A stretch of DNA of 8,483 bases from JBJKPP01 sp046706145 (GTDB taxonomy: Bacteria; Bacteroidota; Ignavibacteria; Ignavibacteriales; Ignavibacteriaceae), in assembly GCA_046706145.1 (NCBI GenBank), contig JBJKPP010000095.1, forward strand, positions 1-8,483. Direction: 5' to 3'. How positions within the stretch are numbered: the first letter of the stretch is position 1; each line of letters begins with the position of its first letter. Shown in pieces: positions 6,678-8,483 of the stretch. Both the position numbers and the translations under genes were made by a program. The notes under the pieces are model-generated. The model was not told the DNA's origin, did no database searches, and saw only the letters and a program-made list of their open reading frames with translations.

Positions 6678-8123
6678 TTGAATAGAGGTGACTTACTGGA
6701 ATTGGAAGTAGAAAAATATTCTTTTGAAGGCAAAGGAATTGCAAAGATTTCTCTAGACCAATCCGATTTAACAATCGGCATAAGTACAGACAAAAAATTT
6801 GTTATTTTCATCAATGGTTCATATCCAGGCGATAAAGTCAAAGCGGAAATACGGAAAGTAAAGAAATCTTATGCTGAAGCGAAACCAATAGAAATCCTAA
6901 AGCCGTCTCCTTTCAGAATTACTGCAAAGTGTAAATATTTTGGGGAGTGCGGCGGATGCAAACAACAAGACCTGAATTATGATCAACAAACGAGATACAA
7001 ATATGAACAGGTAAAAGAAATTTTTGAAAGATTGGGAGGCTTTAAAAACATAAATATTGAGGACATTATTCCTTCTGAAAAAATTTTTTATTATAGAAAT
7101 AAAATGGAATTTTCTTTTTCAGACAGCAGGTGGCTTACTAACATAGAAATAAATTCTGGGATGGAATTAAAGAAAGATTTCGCTCTTGGTTTACACACTC
7201 CTCAAAATTTTGAAAAAGTTATAGATATAGATGAATGTTTTCTCGAATCAGAACTAAGCGCTAACATTTTAAACTTTACCAGAGACTTCTTCTTAAGTAG
7301 AAAGATCTCCATTTATTCTACTCGAACAAATGAAGGCTTCTTACGAAATTTAGTGATAAGACAATCGAGCCGCACAAAAGACCTAATGATAAATCTTGTT
7401 ACTTTAGCAGAAAAGGATGATTTGGTAAAAGAATACACAGAAGAACTATTTAAGAAGTTTCCAGAAATTACCACTGTGGTCAACAACATAAACTTAAAAA
7501 AGGCATCTGTGGCAATTGGAGATTACGAAAAAGTTTTTTACGGTGAGGGTTTTATTTACGATTACATTAAAGATTACAAGTTTAGAATAAGTGCAAATTC
7601 ATTTTTTCAAACAAATACACTTCAAGCTGAAAAACTATATCAAACAGCTTTGGATTATGCAAATCCTAACGGCAGAGAAGTTGTTTATGATCTTTATGCC
7701 GGGGCAGGAACAATTTCAATTTTCTTTTCTAATAAATCAAAAAAGATATATGCTTTTGAATCGGTTGAATCTGCCATAGAAGATGGGAAAGCAAATTTGA
7801 ATATTAACAATATTCAAAACGTAGAGTTTATTAATGCAGATTTAAATAAATCTTTTTTAAGTATCTGTTCAGATAAAAATTTACAAAGGCCCGATCTCAT
7901 AATTTTAGATCCACCAAGAAGCGGCGCACACAAAAATACAATTAAGGATATTATAGAATTGAATCCGCCCAAAATAGTTTACGTAAGCTGCAACCCAACA
8001 ACACAAGTGAGAGACTTAAAAATTCTAACGGAAGCAGGGTATGATTTAATTAAGATGAAACCCGTTGACATGTTTCCACATACATATCACATAGAAAACG
8101 TGGCATTGTTACAGAAAAAGTGA
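6678..8123 (+). CDS. rlmD: 23S rRNA (uracil-5-)-methyltransferase, RlmD/RumA family
   Basis: This encodes a 481-residue cytoplasmic enzyme that should transfer a methyl group from S-adenosylmethionine to C5 of a uridine, most likely U1939 of 23S rRNA. An N-terminal TRAM RNA-binding domain (about 1-75) precedes four iron-sulfur ligands: Cys85, Cys91, Cys94 (C-x5-C-x2-C) and Cys187 (I-D-E-C-F). The SAM-binding motif D-L-Y-A-G-A-G-T is at 338-345, D-P-P-R-S-G at 411-416, the catalytic Cys438 is in V-S-C-N-P, and the likely general base is Glu473 in H-I-E-N-V. All key residues are present and the length is normal. The start is TTG with a good AAGAGG upstream. Because some bacteria have one enzyme for both U747 and U1939 (RlmCD), the exact target is uncertain; the TRAM domain makes tRNA-specific TrmA unlikely. 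It is transcribed away from the peptidase and converges on the RsmI-like gene, 36 bases away. Confidence 0.88.
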   Translation: MNRGDLLELEVEKYSFEGKGIAKISLDQSDLTIGISTDKKFVIFINGSYPGDKVKAEIRKVKKSYAEAKPIEILKPSPFRITAKCKYFGECGGCKQQDLNYDQQTRYKYEQVKEIFERLGGFKNINIEDIIPSEKIFYYRNKMEFSFSDSRWLTNIEINSGMELKKDFALGLHTPQNFEKVIDIDECFLESELSANILNFTRDFFLSRKISIYSTRTNEGFLRNLVIRQSSRTKDLMINLVTLAEKDDLVKEYTEELFKKFPEITTVVNNINLKKASVAIGDYEKVFYGEGFIYDYIKDYKFRISANSFFQTNTLQAEKLYQTALDYANPNGREVVYDLYAGAGTISIFFSNKSKKIYAFESVESAIEDGKANLNINNIQNVEFINADLNKSFLSICSDKNLQRPDLIILDPPRSGAHKNTIKDIIELNPPKIVYVSCNPTTQVRDLKILTEAGYDLIKMKPVDMFPHTYHIENVALLQKK

Positions 8124-8159
8124 GATTTCCACCTTATTAACTTTGTTTGTTTACAGTCA

Positions 8160-8483
8160 TCAGGCTCGGTTATCTACTAATAATACAAATTCACCTTTAA
8201 GATTTCTTTGTTCTGCAATTTTATAAACTTCCTCCACTGTTCCTCTGAAAAATTCCTCGTCTTTCATAGTTAACTGGTAGGCAAGCACCACTTTAGTCTT
8301 CTTTCCAAGAATTAATGAAATATCTTTAAGTAGAGTTTTAATACGATATGGAGTATCAAGAATCACTATTAATTCACGAATCTGTTTTAATTGTAACAAT
8401 TGTTTCCTGCGAACTTCTTTTTTAGGCGAAAGCCAGCCAAAATAGTAAAACTTGCTTATATCGAATCCCGATGCAACGAGCGC
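8160..8483 (-). CDS. rsmI: RsmI-like 16S rRNA ribose methyltransferase, C-terminal part (runs off the window)
   Basis: The frame is open from the TGA at 8160-8162 to the window edge, giving the last 107 residues of a longer protein; a TTG at 8399 is internal, not a start. The visible part begins A-L-V-A-S-G-F and continues F-G-W-L-S-P-K-K and L-D-T-P-Y-R, matching the tetrapyrrole-methylase fold of RsmI (YraL), which 2'-O-methylates C1402 of 16S rRNA. It ends with F-F-R-G-T and K-G-E-F-V-L-L-V, also typical. The usual R-E-L-T-K is here Y-Q-L-T-M, so this may be a diverged paralogue seen in some Bacteroidota rather than classical RsmI. The SAM-binding N-terminal half lies outside the window. 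It converges on rlmD with no clear terminator hairpin in the 36-base gap. Confidence 0.75.
   Translation of the reverse strand, partial: ALVASGFDISKFYYFGWLSPKKEVRRKQLLQLKQIRELIVILDTPYRIKTLLKDISLILGKKTKVVLAYQLTMKDEEFFRGTVEEVYKIAEQRNLKGEFVLLVDNRA

Noticed and set aside
6638..6841. 67-codon minus-strand reading frame across the rlmD start.
   Set aside because: It overlaps the clear TRAM domain coding region and shows no protein features of its own.
8160..8399. Complete 79-codon gene starting at the TTG at 8399.
   Set aside because: The frame stays open to the window edge and the upstream 28 codons encode conserved RsmI residues, so this is a partial gene rather than a short one.

Overview
The window is a compact, AT-rich stretch of bacterial chromosome with no mobile element, CRISPR array or RNA gene that I can see. 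The likely source is a member of the Bacteroidota/Chlorobi/Ignavibacteria group. This is inferred from Lys/Asn/Ile-rich proteins, a DUF6588-like outer-membrane barrel, a secreted S9 peptidase with SPDG propeller repeats, a signal peptide ending in HAQ, and promoter-like sites close to the Bacteroidota pattern (TTTG, about 20 bases, TAnnTTTG). Ignavibacteria is my best guess, but it cannot be proven from this window.

Layout: six genes run leftward on the minus strand. From right to left they are a secreted S9-family prolyl oligopeptidase-like peptidase (6465 to 4438), a small DUF1232/YkvA protein (4428 to 4018), a Nudix ADP-ribose pyrophosphatase (4021 to 3485), then after about 210 bases the DNA-repair ATPase recN (3274 to 1565), a predicted outer-membrane beta-barrel (1470 to 589) and a small lipoprotein (572 to 45). 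The first three are packed like an operon: the peptidase stop codon lies inside the ribosome binding site of the DUF1232 gene, and the DUF1232 stop overlaps the Nudix start by four bases. The barrel and lipoprotein genes form a second tight pair. Divergent from the peptidase, on the plus strand, is an rRNA uracil-5 methyltransferase of the RlmD/RumA family (6678 to 8123) that starts with TTG. Facing it at the right edge is the C-terminal part of an RsmI-like methyltransferase, still open at the window end.

How the genes work together: most are housekeeping functions (rRNA modification, nucleotide sanitation, double-strand-break repair, extracytoplasmic peptide breakdown) without a single shared pathway. 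The barrel plus lipoprotein pair is the only cell-envelope module of unknown role. I found no convincing new multi-gene system. The most unusual non-coding signal is a perfect 26-base palindrome inside the DUF1232 gene (4247-4272). Other points for a second look are the uncharacterised barrel/lipoprotein pair, the altered conserved motif in the RsmI-like protein, and an inverted repeat between the predicted promoter elements of rlmD.

No stretch longer than 300 bases lacks a gene. The two longest gaps (3275-3484 and 6466-6677) hold candidate promoters.
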